A stretch of DNA of 64,000 nt from positions 25,072,135 to 25,136,134 of the forward strand of contig CANTUZ010000012.1 in the NCBI GenBank assembly GCA_947846985.1, read 5' to 3'. Numbering within the stretch: the first letter of the stretch is position 1; the number at the start of each line of letters is the position of its first letter. Source of the DNA: Fratercula arctica (taxonomy: Eukaryota; Chordata; Aves; Charadriiformes; Alcidae). The notes below the pieces were generated by a model, which did not search any database, was not told the origin of the DNA, and worked only from the letters and a program-made list of their open reading frames with translations. Below are positions 1-13,600 of this stretch, piece by piece. The position numbers and the translations under genes were made by a program.

Positions 1-2957
1 AACGTGGGTGGCATATCAAATAGTTACAATGCCAGATACAGACACAATCCTGTTTGAGTCAGAAGCTGGGACCAGCTACAGGAAAATGCTAATGGGCAGT
101 CAAAGACAAAGTCTCTGGATTCAAGCAGGGCAGACATTCAATGCAGCTTTCCAGTTCTTGCAGATGCATTTAGGAGAGGCATCACCTGTTTCCCCAGATG
201 TTTACATGCTCCTTTAGAAGATAACTAATCAACTAGCTAATCAACCCTGATTGTGTTATGAGAATTTTAAAATTAATGGATACTCCACATGGAAAACAAC
301 CCCCAAACTTATTGTATTTCATCTAGACACAGTAGTCCCATGAATTTTTAAAAAAATTCAATTGCATCCATGCTTAAAAGAAATTATCCTGACGAAGCAT
401 GGAAGAAGCCAAACTGAAGTTAAGCTGTTGAACATTTACGGGGAAGCTATGCTTTATGTAATTTGTTGTACAGCTTGGCCTTCTCTTTTCCAAAGGGGCT
501 TCTCAACACCAAGAAAGGCTCTGTTGACTTTACAGGGACTACAGTTACATATTACACACTATTCTAGTCACACAGCCTGAATTCAGTGACATCATTCAGG
601 TTACATAGCTGCCCATTTTCTTTCTTCCTGCTATTGAAGGCAAACTAAGCCTGTGATATAACGAAGTGAAAACTGTGGCACAGTACTAACATAAGCAAAA
701 ATACCTAAAGAAAATACAAAAAAGAAAAATCAGCTAATGCTAAAATCAGCATATGCTTCTAAGACGGTTTACTACAAGTATTTCCATTAAAGCATCACTT
801 AGGCCCAAGTTTGAGAATATTTTGTAGCTTAGGAATCTGTACAAGTATTTCCACCCTGTATAATGAAGTAGGCAACTTAAAGAACAAATATATCAAGAGC
901 CACTTTATATATGCGTCCTTGCAGTTCATACACATTTGCTAGCTTATATTTGAGATCTTCTGAATTGATCTAAATCTATTGCTCTCCTTTGTAGCAAACA
1001 ATATGAAATATTTAATTGGTATTTGGTTTAGGATATTTTTGTATGCATTGATGCATTAGTTCAACTTCCTGGCTAAATTTTTTTGACCATCCTTTACTAT
1101 AAGTGTCTGTAACACTGAGACAAACAGCGCACAAATTTTTGTATGTTTGTGTTTATAATCAGTTTCTAGTTAGAGGGAAACGTACAATAGTTATGGAAGA
1201 AACACAACCCTTTCTGTCCCAAAAACATGCTTTCACAAATGTAGGAATACTCAAGTTACACATTTGACTTTTTTATCCCTGCCCCCTCTTTTTTCAGAAT
1301 CCATTTCTGTCCCTCTTCATGTGCTGAGTCCTATTCTTTTCCTTTAATTTCTCCTAAGTAGGAAAGAAATTTATTTGGTTTTGCACTTGAGTCAGACTTT
1401 CAAAGCCATCACTGACAAACTAGGCTCAACACAACTACAAAAAGTAGATTCACAACAGAAATTTTCTTCAAGCTCTGTATTAAACAGACACAGATTTAAC
1501 ACACATGGGCCATTTGCATACTACAGGGAATAAGTCAGTTTCATATACTGTTTATTATTTGTTCCCCTACAAACACACAATGTTTGATGGTTGAGAGCAT
1601 AAATTATTGTACTATTCTCAGAATCAAAGTTCACTGCCAGTCTCTGTTAACTAGTATGTTGCCTTTGCTTCTGTTATTTATGTAACAATCATTTTATGAC
1701 TGAATTCTTCTATCAATAAAAAAAAGTGGTGTTCCTGTAAAAATAGCAAGTGGATAAACACCACCTTAAGTTTTTGATTATTTGTAAAACTAGCTTCTCA
1801 AACTTCACTCTATGTTGACCTTAGTCTTGGTGTAAAAAAATATCAGAGATAGAATTTAACTCCACAAATTGGAATAAACTTGCTTCCCCTTCCTCCCTGC
1901 CCTTAATCCAAGTAACTGCCAATAGCCGATTTAAGGTGCAGCTCTGATAGAAAGTGAATGCAAGCTATGCATTTACTTTACATTTCTTTGTCTGTGCTGC
2001 AGAGGTAAACGTTGAAAATTTTGCGATCCAAGTAGAACTTCTGGTCCTACTGCAAAGGAAAGAAAAAGAAGGGAAAATCTTCCTAGTACCAAGAAAGGCA
2101 AATTATATATACAAGTGGACTGTCAACATTACACAACTTCTGGAAGGAAAGACACACCACTGAAGATTTCTCCTCCCTAAAAAGCATTAAACACCTTCAG
2201 CTACTTTTCAGAGGCCAGTTTGGTATAGGAAGAACATCTTACCCAAGTTTATGAATGGTGACACCACCAGAAAAACAAATCCTTCTGAGACAATCAGCGA
2301 TACCAAGAACATGTACAAGAGATAAGAGAACCCTCATGAGTTGCACCAAATAATGGCACCAACCTTCCCTCACGAACATATCTTAGGAATCACATCACCC
2401 TATAATTAGAGCACACCTTCATCAAAACCTTTCCTCAACTTCCCTAGAAGTACCACATAAGGGCCCAAGCCTCCTCTCTGCATCATGGCACTCATGCACA
2501 GCCACACTGTCCTCAAACTACAAGGGCAGCTGAGTGAAACAAGGAGCCTGGGAACAGCAGAGCAGAGACTCCATTTACACAAGGAACTTTTCACAAACAT
2601 ACACGACTACAACAAGAACAACCTTACCATAAATGTGATGCAAGAGCATTTAAAAATCTCAGACCTCCAAGTCACCTTCAGAGAAGGAAACCTTCCCTCC
2701 CCCTTGCTCCCACAACCCACAAAACTACTCCAACAGCAAGTCAGGGCTGTAAGGGATATTAACAGAAACAACTCACCTGAGTGCATCAGCTCTTCCCTGA
2801 GGTGCTGCCTGAGCACCTTCCCCAGAAACCTTCCCTCCAGCTGCTGGCCGGAGGCTGACCCTGTACAGCTTCTGCCGCGGGGGAGGTGCTAGGCCCAGGT
2901 GCAGGCCCTCAGCCCAGGCCCAGGTGCTGTGCATCAGCCCAGGCAGGGGGTGTCCAC
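1..2957. other. intergenic sequence, no gene recognised
   Basis: AT-rich up to about 2150, with short chance frames only. From about 2170 to 2830 the plus strand becomes notably poor in G and rich in C and A. I cannot assign a family. No RNA gene or mobile element is recognisable before the CR1 at about 2960. Confidence 0.5.
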
Positions 2958-2960
2958 AGA

Positions 2961-3600
2961 GGGTCACAGAATCACAGAGGGCTAGGGGTCGGTAGAGGCC
3001 TTTAGAGATCATCTAGTCCACCCACCCTCGCCAAAGCATGTTCAAACAGAGCAGGTTGAACAGGAACATATTCAGGCGGGTTTTGAATATCTCCAGAGAA
3101 GGAGACTCCACCACCTCTCTGGGCAGCCTTTTCCAGTGTTCTGTCACCCTCAAAGTAAAGAAATTTTTCCTTATAATGAGGTGGAATTTCCTGCGTTCTA
3201 GCTTGCTTCCATCACTCCTTGTCCTGTCACCGGGCACCACTGAAAGGAGTCTGGCCCCATCCACTGGACACTTGCCCTTTAGGTATTTATAAGCATTGGT
3301 GAGATCCCCTCTCAGTCTTTTCTCCAGGCTAAACAGACCCAGATCTCTCAGCCTTTCCTCATAAGAGAGATGCTCCTGTCCCCTGGTCGTCTTCGTAGCC
3401 CTCTGCTGGACTCTCTCTAGTAGTTCCTTGTCTTGTCTTGTCCAGGGAGCCCAGAACCAGACAGAGTACTCCAGATGTGGCTTCACCAGGGCAGAGTAGA
3501 GGGGAAGGATAACCCCCCTCAACCTGCTGACCACACTCTTTTTAATGCACCCTGGGATACAATTGGCCTTCTTGGCCGTAAAAGCACATCGGTGCTCTGA
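2961..3600 (-). mobile_element. CR1 LINE fragment, 3' part of reverse transcriptase ORF
   Basis: This is the 3' end of an avian CR1 retrotransposon on the minus strand. A frame at 3013-3534 reads through CR1 ORF2 C-terminal motifs such as LPLYSALVKPHLEY, EHLSYEERLRDLGLFSLEKR and [15 protein letters not shown]. The element ends near 2961 in a degraded ATTCTGTG-type tail (CACAGAATCACAGAG on the plus strand). It is 5'-truncated, as most CR1 copies are, and the start near 3600 is approximate. It is not expected to be active. Confidence 0.93.
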
Positions 3601-6132
3601 AATGCCCCCCCAGCCTGCAGCGATCAGGGCAGCAAGCAGTTAGGCCATGCTGTGCGAGGTCTTCCCCCTGCCACAGCAGCTGCAGGGAGATGGCTCCTGT
3701 CAGCCATCATCGTGGTGGTGAGGGGGAAATACAGAGAGAGAAATTTGGCCATTTACTTGAAGTGCCTAAATGGGAACCGTCTGCAGGGATTAGCTGAGCC
3801 ACCAGGCTCCTAAATGTGCAGCCAACTGGGAGGGAAAAATGCCCAGAACAGGCCTCAGAAGAAGCTGCTTGCTCTGCCAGCCTTAGGGGTGGATCCATGC
3901 ATGTTATCTAACTGGGGACATGTCACCGGAGGGGTGGGAGCAGGGGTCTGCCTCTGCGGCTTGCTTACTCTTCAGAAACGAATAAAACAGGCATCAGGGA
4001 TGTTTCTGCCCTTGATTGACCACAAAGGGGTTGATTATTTTAAAGGTGATTACAAAGCCTAATGTCTTCCATACTGCAAATTAAATGCCATATCACTACC
4101 TACACTCTGCCCGCAACTTCTGCTGGTTTCACCACCCCTCAGCTAGCTGTTACATTGTGGTCAGCTAACGCTAGCTAATGAGTATGCTTTTTTACAAGGG
4201 GACTTTACTTCTGATATTAAACAGCAAAAAAATAAATTGCACAATAGTCTATGAGTGAGTTGTTAAAAGTTTTCAGAGCACTTTTTGATTCATGCAGACA
4301 CAGAATTTTACCTCCTAAAGTCATGTCTATGGGGTTTTTTTTTTTGTATGGTGTGATCAGTCTCCTGAGTTGCACCAATTTGTAATTAAGTACGTAAGGA
4401 ATCTGTTTTGCCTGGCAGCTCTACCCTACTGTGACTTTAAAAAGTATCAATTCAAATTTTTTTGAGCACTGCAAAGAATTCAGAATGTTTCTGCTTCTAA
4501 TACTCAGCATCTGTCTAGAAAACATATCAATCATATGATCACAAACAGCTGTTGCATTAGACTTTTAATCAGCCATGATTTTCAAGAGAGACAAAGAATG
4601 TTGGAAGGGACGATGGAAAGTTATTGCAGAAAGCGCCCTACTTGAGAAGTCCAAAATCCAATTTTAGGGAGACAGAACTTTACTAAGCACTGTAAAAACT
4701 CTTCATGTATAACATATATTACAGACAGTATAGCTATCTCATATAAATAGAAATAAAATACTCAGACAATGCACATACAAGCAAAAGTGTAAAAAGTGCT
4801 CCAGGCAGGTATTTTGTTTTTAAATATAACAGGCATGTATCACTAGCTTTGTACTTTGCACAGATTGCAAAGAATAAAGTTGTTGCCCAGCAGTCCATTT
4901 TCTCCTCAAGTTCCATAAATCCCATTAATGAGGGGTTATGAAGCCTTATTGGAGATACAATATATCCCTTTGCTTAGAAAGTGTTGATGTCCAAAAAGTG
5001 CCAGTTTCTCCTCTCAGTAATGTTAGTGTAAATCTGCATGAGCTCTTTTGGATTCAGGTAGTATTACAGGGTAGGTCCTGACTCATTTTTAATAGAACAT
5101 ACCAATTTGAAATAGTAATATGACTACTCCATGTTATCCATCTGCCATAAAAACACAAGATTGAAGAAAGGCTACTTCTGTAATTGCTTTGTTTTTAAAA
5201 AAATCCCAAACTCCTGACATTCAACTATTATAAATAGCTTCATAAAGTACTAGAAGGGGTATATCATACAATCCCTTTGAAATACTTTTGAGTCTGGAGC
5301 CTTAGGGCATCCTAAACACATCTTCACCGAGAACATCAGGCATGGTGCTTGCTCCACAGTCAGCCTGCATAATTTCTAGTCTTTGACTTGATCCTGACTC
5401 ATCTCCTGACTCCTGCCTGATTTCAATGTTGCCTGCTGAGCCCTTTTTGCCTAGGAAGAGGGCCTGGGTGTCCTGCCAGCACTCTCCTGGACTACCCGTA
5501 CCTGCAGCAGAGGTGAATGTTGCCAATGTTACTACTTGGGAGCTGTCATTTCTTTGTGAGGGATAAATCCTGGAGCTAAGGTCCTTGGACAAACACTGAA
5601 CAGATGTAACACCAATCAGTGAGTGATATAAACTTCCTGGCAATAGCCAAATTTTGTCTAGGACCACGTACATCTGCTTTCCTTACTCATAGGCAGGTGA
5701 GGGCTCTCCTTTGTTTTGGGCTGCCCAGACTGCTTGAGAGGGCACGCTGCAGACATTACAAACTCTGCCTGCCTTTTGCTTTCTTTTCCAGCTAGTTATT
5801 CTTGCTGTGCCCAACAGCAGTTCAAGCTCAAAACACCATGAATAACAAAGGCATTTGGTTTGAAGAAAGCTTCTGTGAGATGGGCAGGGCAGATACAGCA
5901 TAAAACTGTACCCTAGGGCAGAAAAAAAGGTTATTCTGTCACACCATGATTTGTGTGTACATCTAAAAGGATAACCATGGGTTCAGAAGGTTCTGCAAGC
6001 CTGACACAAACACCAGAAAGAGTCAGTCATGACAAGTGTTATATAGAAAGTAGAGGAAAGATTAGGACCTGGAAGTCCTCTACTGTCTAAGACAACATTA
6101 GCAAATTCTTTTCAAGTGGTCAGATATACATA
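3601..6132. other. intergenic sequence, no gene recognised
   Basis: No coding exon, RNA gene or repeat family was recognised. The stretch is AT-rich with a T-run near 4337. Open frames at 5302-5673 and 5683-5901 on the minus strand have no familiar motif or splice context. Confidence 0.5.
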
Positions 6133-7226
6133 TGTGGTGGGTTGACCCTGGCTGGATGTCAAGTGCCCACCAAAGCCACTCCATCACTCCCCTCCTCAGT
6201 TGGACAGGGGAAAGAAAACATAACATGAGGCTTGTGGGTTGAGATAAGGACAGGGAGATCCCTCAGCAATTACCGTCATGGACAAAACAGACTCAACTTG
6301 CAGAAATTAACATAATTTATTCCCAATCAAATCCAGAGGAGGGTAATGAGAAATAAAACCAAATCTGAAAACACCTTTCCCCCACCCCTCCCTTCTTTCT
6401 GTGTTTAATTGGGATGAGGAATGGGGCTTGGGTCAGTTCATCACATATTATTTTTGCCGCTCCTTCCTCCTCAGGGGGAGGACTCCTCACATTCTTCCCC
6501 TTCTACAGTGTGGGGTCCCTCCCACGGGGGACAATCCTTCATGAACTTCTCCAATGTGAGTCCTTCCCACAGGCTGCAGTTCTTCACAAACTGCTCCAGC
6601 ATGGGTCCCTTCCATGGGGTGCAGTCCTTCAGGAACAGATTGCTCCAGCATAGGCCCCCCATGGGGTCACAAGTCCTGCCAGTGTGGGTTTCTCTCTCTC
6701 CATGGGTCCACAGGTCCTTCCAGGAACCTGCTACAGCACAGGCTTTCCACAGGTCACAGCCTCCTTCAGGCATCCTCTTGCTCCAGTATAGGGTCCTCTA
6801 CGGGCTGTAGGTGGGTAATATCTGCTCCACTATGGACCTTCATGGGCTGCAGGGGGACAGCCTGCTTCACTGTGGTCTTCACCATGGGCTGCAGGGGAAT
6901 CTCTGCTCTGGCGCCTGGAACACCTCCTCCCCCTCCTTCTTCACTGACCTTGGTGTCTGCAGAGTTGTTTCTCTTACATATTCTCACTCCTCTCTTCGGC
7001 TGCAGTTGCTGTGTTGTGCAGTAATTTTTTTCCTCCCTTCTGAAATATGTTATCCCAGAGGTGCTACCACTGTTGCTGATGGGCTCAGCTTTGGCCAGAG
7101 GTGGGTTATCTTGGAGCCGGATGGCATTGGCTCTATTTGACATGGGGGAAGCTTCTAGCAGCTTCTCACAGAAGCCACCCCTGTAGTCGCCCTGCTACCA
7201 AAACCTTGCCACACAAACCCAGTACA
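6133..7226. mobile_element. solo LTR of an endogenous retrovirus, 1,094 bp, with 5-bp target duplication
   Basis: The element begins TGTGGTGGGTTGACC and ends CCCAGTACA (TG...CA). It is flanked on both sides by ACATA (6128-6132 and 7227-7231), a 5-bp target site duplication. I recognise this sequence as a widespread neoavian LTR. No retroviral internal genes are adjacent, so it is a solo LTR. The 5-bp duplication suits a class III/ERVL-type integrase, though the class is inference. Its second half is built of degenerate repeats around CTCCAGCATGGGTCCCTTCC. Overlapping frames of 100-136 codons at 6414-7143 on both strands are products of this repeat, not genes. Orientation is unresolved. Confidence 0.87.
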
Positions 7227-9184
7227 ACATAGGAGATTGTAATTTCATTTCTGATGCCATCTCTTCCCCAGAAAACACCACAGGTACAGATTCAAAGAAT
7301 TGCTCAAATATCTACTGAAACTTGTTGCACATTGTATTGACATGAAAAAATAATTTTCTCAGGCATTGATCAATTACATTCAGTAAATAAAATCCTATCA
7401 TCTCTTTGATTCCATTACAGTAAGAAACTTATCCATAAATGAAAAACAATGTAGCACCCAGAAAACAAAAATAATAGGGGATTGTGTGCGTTTTTTCCCA
7501 GTGAAATTAACATTATTCTAAAGTATATCAAACGAAAAGCAAATACAGGAAGAAAGGAATTGCCATACCAAACCAGATCCAAGATCCACTGTCCAAGACA
7601 AAAACCTTCACACAGAAAGCAAAAAAGTTCTTCATTAAGAAAGTATGAGATGATCTTTCCACTCTCTCCATTACTGGTTCTTTTTCTTAAACCACATCAC
7701 TTGATTTGAATTCCATCATGTCTGGAAGTCCTTTATGTTTTCCCTGCTAATAAGCATTACTTTGCATGTGTATCCCAACTGACCTTCACTTCTGTTTACA
7801 GTGCCCGGTTCCTCTTCATGCTTAAGACTCCATTTTCACTAAGAAATTAGAAATGCTTTTTTAGCTGTTAGTACTCGCTAATAGTCATACACCTGGGTTG
7901 CCAACACTATGAAATACATGTCTCTGACAGCCTCTTAATTTAGGTGTGTTCGCTAGAAAAGCATGTTCCAACAGCTCTTTCACTCTCCACAGTTCCTGCC
8001 TGCCCACATTAATGATATGAATCAGCGCTCCTGTTAACATCTCTCCCCATTAGTGCTGCTTCTCATAAAAATGTTTGGGTTCGTTGTGGTTTTTTTTTAG
8101 CACAGAATGTGTACAACACATTTTTGCTCAGCAAAATGTGGCTATTATCTGCTACTTTCTGAGCTACCTAAATCTTACTTTGTATTTCTCCAGAGATTCC
8201 TGGTTGAGATCTTCAGCCTTCCATTTTTATTCTATTAACTGAATGGAAACAGACATGTAAATTTAATGGATAGCTCTGAAAGTCCTAATTCCTGTTCTGT
8301 ACTCACTCCGTCAAACTACTGCAGCATCTAGCCCAGAGTACTTCATAGTACAGCTGCGTGGCATATACAGCTATACAGAAGTCTCACCTGTGAAACACAG
8401 ACTTTGTTGTAGGATCTAGATATAACTGCACGATGTGAAGGATATGGGTGGGGATTAGCCTGCCAGAGCAAATCCTCTTTACTTATCCCATCAGTTCTAG
8501 GTATGTATGTAAAGCACTTTCTCTTATGCACATCCTGCTTCCTCTTTGATTCCCACAAAAACAAGCCACATAACAGGGTGGTTTTTTTCCTAAAATCCTT
8601 GTTTGTTCCCCATTACTGAAGATAATATCACAGTCTTTCAAGGCTTTTTTATCTCACAATAACTTAACACTATTTCAAAGTATTATATTCCTAACTTTCC
8701 AAATAGCCTTTGTGTGTTATTTCCCAGAGAGACTTGCCCGGAATCACAGAGGAAGGCTATGGCAGGGGAAGGAGTTAAGCCTCCATCAGTGTTCCCTAGT
8801 GATTATACACCTCTCCAGGTTACTCTTATTTCCTTGAAGCTGGAGTTACAGTGCCTGGCAATAATGGGTCTGATCCAAGAGAACCCCATTAGATGAAAGG
8901 CTCACATTACCTAGAAAGGTCTTAACATCAGATTATGTTCCCAAATTCCTTTCCCTTGGAAGCTAATGCATGTGAATTTATATACTTAACTATCACTTAG
9001 CTATTTAGACTTCAGAAATAAAGTACAGACATACTGTTTACCAAACATTAATTTAAAGGATTCTACTAAAGTACAATCTAATTATTATAGATTAGTGAGA
9101 ATACGGATCAATCTTAGAGGAGATCTCCACGTTGATACATATCTATGTGTTCCTACTTCTGTTTCCATTCTTATTATTTTTACG
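7227..9184. other. intergenic sequence, no gene recognised
   Basis: AT-rich single-copy-looking DNA. Only short frames are present, and I see no recognisable exon, RNA or repeat before the CR1 element. Confidence 0.5.
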
Positions 9185-10632
9185 TGCATATGAGATGGGA
9201 AAGGGATGTCAAGGGCAACAAGAAAAGCCTCTATAGGCACATCAGTGACAAAAGGAAGAGTAGGGAAAATGTGGGTCCTCTCTGGAAGGAAATGGGAGAC
9301 CTGTTTATCCAGGATATGGGGAACGTTGAGGTACCAAATGATCTTTTTGCCTCAGTCTTCACTAGCGAGTGCTCTAGCCACACTGCCCAAGTTGCAGAAG
9401 GCAAAGGCAGAGACTGGGAGAATGAGGAACCGCCCACTGTAGGAGAAGATCAGGTTCAACACCATCTAAGGAACCTAAAAGTGCACAAGTCCATGGGACC
9501 TGATGAGATGCATCTGCAGGTCCTGAGGGAATGGGCAGATGAAGTTTCTAAGCCACAGGATAGTGGCTTCTCATATTTGAGAAGTCGTGGCAGTCTGGTG
9601 AAGTTCCTGCTGACTGGAAAAGGGGAAACATAACCCCCATTTTTAAAAGGGGAAAAAAGGAAGACCTGGGGAACTACAGGCCAGTCAGTCTCACCTCTGT
9701 GCCCAGAAAGATCATGAAGCAGGTCCTCCTGGAAACTACACTATATATATAATATATATATAAGGCACATGGAAAATAAGGAAGTGACTGGTGACAGTCA
9801 ATATGGCTTCACTAAGGGCAAAGCATGTCTGACAAACTTGGTGTCCTTCTGCAACGGGGTTACAGCATTGGTGGATAAGGGAAGAGCAACTGATATCATC
9901 TACCTGGACTTGTGCAAAGCATTTGACACTGATTCCTTGAGAAGGACTTGAGGGTGTTGGTGGATGAGCAGCTCAACATGATCCAGCAATGTGCTTTTGC
10001 AGCTCAGAAAGCCAACCACATCCTGCACTGCACCAAAAGAAGCATGGCCAGCAGGTTGAGGGAGGTGATTCTCCCCATTTACTCTGCTCTTGTGAGACCC
10101 CACCTGGAGTACTGCATCCAGCTCTGGTGCCCCCAACAAAAGAAGGACATGGACCTGTTGGACTGAGCCCAGAGGAAGGCTGTGAAGATGATCAAAGGGC
10201 TGGAGTACCTCTCCTATGAAGACAGGCTGAGACAGTTGAGATTGATCAGTCTGGAAAAGAGAAGGCTCCAAGGAGACCTTATAATGGCCTTCCAGTACCT
10301 GAAGGGGGCCTACAGGAAAGATGGGGAAGGACTCTTTATCAGGGAATGTAGTGATAGGACAAGGACTAATGATTCTAAACTAAAAGACAGTAGATTTAGA
10401 TTAAGTATTAGGAAGAAATTCTTCACTGTGATGATGGGGAGACACTGGAACTGGTTGCCCAGAGAAGCTGTGGGTGCTCCATCCTAGGTAGTGTTCAAGG
10501 CCAGGTTGGATGGGGCTTTGAGCAACCTAGTCTAGTTGGAGGTGTCCCTGCCCATGGCAGGGGGGTTGGAACTAGATGATCTTTAAGTTCCCTTGTAACC
10601 CAAACCATTCTATGACTCTGTGATTCTATGAA
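9185..10632 (+). mobile_element. CR1 LINE with internal deletion of the reverse transcriptase core
   Basis: This plus-strand CR1 copy starts in the segment upstream of the RT (motifs [20 protein letters not shown] and [10 protein letters not shown] across a frameshift near 9600-9650). It continues to [13 protein letters not shown] at about 9930, then jumps directly to [14 protein letters not shown] and the C-terminal block ([25 protein letters not shown]). The RT region between them, which carries the catalytic Asp pair in intact CR1, is absent. An AT dinucleotide run (about 9741-9763) interrupts the coding part. The 3' end has the CR1 tail ATTCTATGACTCTGTG. Frameshifts and stops make it a dead copy. 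Confidence 0.94.
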
Positions 10633-13600
10633 AGGGAATTGCTTTACTACGACTTAGCCTTTTTTGCTGAATTCATAGAGAATGGCTTTTCAAGCAATCA
10701 TACTCAGACTCTTGCTTCTCTGGAAGCTATACGAAAAAGGAAAAACATAGGAGCAAAACTATTTGTGTCAGATACGCGTGCATGCGTCTTTGAGACAACT
10801 AATCTAATAAACAGTGTGTTCTGGCACCCATTTAAGTCAGTACAATTTTCTCAGCACTGAGAGCACTTCCGTATTGCCCCAAATAAACTCATTCAGGTAC
10901 CAGGCACTACAGCTGCTCTGTCTTTGCAGTCTGCCCAGGCAAATCTGTCCTGCCTCTCAGCCAGGCTAATTAATTCTGATGAGACTGCTGGAATAACATT
11001 GCTACACTGCATCTGATTCATGGCTCCAAGTTCAATGATTCAGCATTAGCTGAGGAAATCCTACGCTGCGCACCACTGTATGATGCCTTCAGATACCCTC
11101 ATTTCAGTGAACATACATTGTTCATAGACTCAATAACATTCCAGCTTTTGACAGTTTTGTCCTAGTTATATGGGAGATGAGATAAAAAGAAACTGCAAAC
11201 TAATGTGTGACTTGTCACTTCCATTTTCCTCTCCAAGAGTTAATTTCAGGTACATCCAGGAGGCCATGAAAGTTTTGGCACCTAATACCATGTTCTCCTA
11301 GCCCAAGGCAACAAAGATTAAATAAGACTCCGCTTTATTTATGCAGAAAAAGCAAAGTCTGTTTGCTTTAGTAATATGTTCTTGTTAGTTTTTTAATTTG
11401 GGGGTAAACGTTGGTGAAATTTAGTGCTCATAAAACTGAGAGATTAATCTGGGCCAGAGCAAGGTTTGGTGCATGCGGACCCTGTGTAAACTCCCACATG
11501 TCTCTGTCAATGCACCTCAGTCAGGAGTGGCAGTGAAACATGGCTGCTGTCCCAGTACTGGACCTCTTCTAAGGGGACAGTGCCAAATCTGCTGAAAAGC
11601 TCAATGGTTTCCTTGATTGCAAATAGGTTTCAAGCCCACCAGAACAGCACATTTAATTACACTTCCCTGTTGTTTAACTCTAACAGTGTAACAGGTACTT
11701 GTGTGTCCTCCAACCATGCTCGTGAAATTGGCCCTATCCAAAAATAAACCATGAGGTAGCAGAAGTTGTATCTGTGATGATGTTTTGGGGGATTTTTTTG
11801 ATTACATGCCCATTTTTAATCTACTGGACTGAATTTTGATGTAACAGAAGCCACTTCTAAGAGCAAATTCATGTCGCTTCTTACTTTGATCTTTTACACG
11901 CACAAGAAAAATCCCAAGAAACAACTGATGCAGGGGAAGAGAGCATTGAAAAAGAAACAGGTGTAAAACTGGAAAGCAATATAACCAGATCAATAGGAAT
12001 TTCCCACTTGCTCTTCAAATTGTGTGCCTATTTGCCAGGGAATCAAGGCTAACCACATACAGTTTCCCCACTATATACTGCTGGCAGGGATCTTATCACT
12101 GAACCAAATTAGCAGGAAAGCATATTCTTAGATTGCCATTGGCTGAGGACCAATTTAAGAGTGGGCTCCAGGTAAAATAAAAAGTTATTATTTGCACGTT
12201 TTTTTCCTTAAAGAAGCAGAATGTGAAAGTTAATACTGAGTCCACCACAAACATACCCTGTGCTGTTCTCCACTTACAGTAGAATCCAAGAACTGAATTG
12301 TTCCAAGGCACAGGAGCGTGCCAAATGCACATTTTTGTGTAGCTGACCTCTGTTTTCCCCTTGTTTTGGGGGATAAGAAAGAGCTTATTACAGGATGGAA
12401 ACTTTCTGTGTAGAGGCAGTATTTGTGAGCATCAGTATCTCTGGTACTGAAGGGGAAAATATATATATATTGAATGTAATCTATTCATACTTCTCTTATT
12501 TAAGCCCCAACTTATTGCATAGCAAAATCATTGGAAGAAATCTCACTAATTTCAGTTGATGTAGGACAGAGTCCTGGCTCAGAAGAATGGTGTGATCATA
12601 TTGACATCACTGGACACTTTTAAGCAACTTTGTAAAAGCCATTTGTCCATGGAAGTGCTTTCCCCATGCTCGTAACATGCTTTGTGGAGTAAAATCCCAC
12701 ATTGGGAAAACTCAGGGAACTCAGGGAATTGCTTACGCATTATCCTATTGGGTGAAAAATTTTGTTTTTCAAGAGAATGTGAAATGCATTGGGCTTAAAA
12801 AGCTCTTGGCTTATATAACAGATGCCAAAGGGCAGTCTATTCATTAGCCAAGACATAAAAGTAAAAAGGCTGCTCCAAGGTCTTGAGGCAACACAGTTTC
12901 TTGAGCTGCACTTCATAACAGCTGCCCTCCAAAGTCTGGTTAACATCATCAAAAATGCCCTTTAACAGAGGACTAAGATGACACATTTAACTGTCACAGC
13001 TTCCCCTCTTTGGACAGAAAAAGACATCCTTGGTTTCCAGAGCTCTCCTCTCCAGTGCTGAACTCTGACACACTGGGCTCGTCCTTTACCTGAAAGTAAT
13101 CACAGTAGGAAAATTTGCTCTTTTTTCTTTAATATGACCTTCTTCTTTAATATAACCTTCTGCTCTCCTTAGTCCTTGATAAACAATGGATGCTCAGCTA
13201 TTTGTTATAATGTGTACTGCTGGCCCTGCATAGGTCAGTCCTCTATGAGAAAGATACTTTGATCATTTGAGGACCAGGGGGCAGCCTTGCAGAATATGTA
13301 TGCTTCAGTTTTAGAGGACAACAAGTAGGGAACCAGTATGAAGGAGGAAAGGGACTGAACATGTTCCTTCCTATCATGTGATTTTATTAATTTGCTGTAG
13401 AAATGATTAGTGCATGCTGAAATTTTTCCCTTAAATGCTGCTATAAAATGGTATAATTGGCTAAAAATATCCTCATTGCTAAATCTGGTGTACCCCTTTC
13501 CAATTTAGAAGTCCAGCAGAACATCCTGACACCTGCATTTATTTCTTGCATACAGCCCACTTCCCTGACATGGAGGCATAATCCATTCTAGCTTCTGGGC

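Noticed and set aside
1954..2163. Plus-strand ORF after a good TTTGTCTGTGCTGCAG acceptor-like sequence
   Set aside because: No recognisable protein, no matching upstream exon, and no donor or polyadenylation context that would support a gene.
6414..7143. Cluster of overlapping 79-136 codon ORFs on both strands
   Set aside because: They lie wholly inside the solo LTR and arise from its internal repeats and GC-rich composition; no known protein motif.
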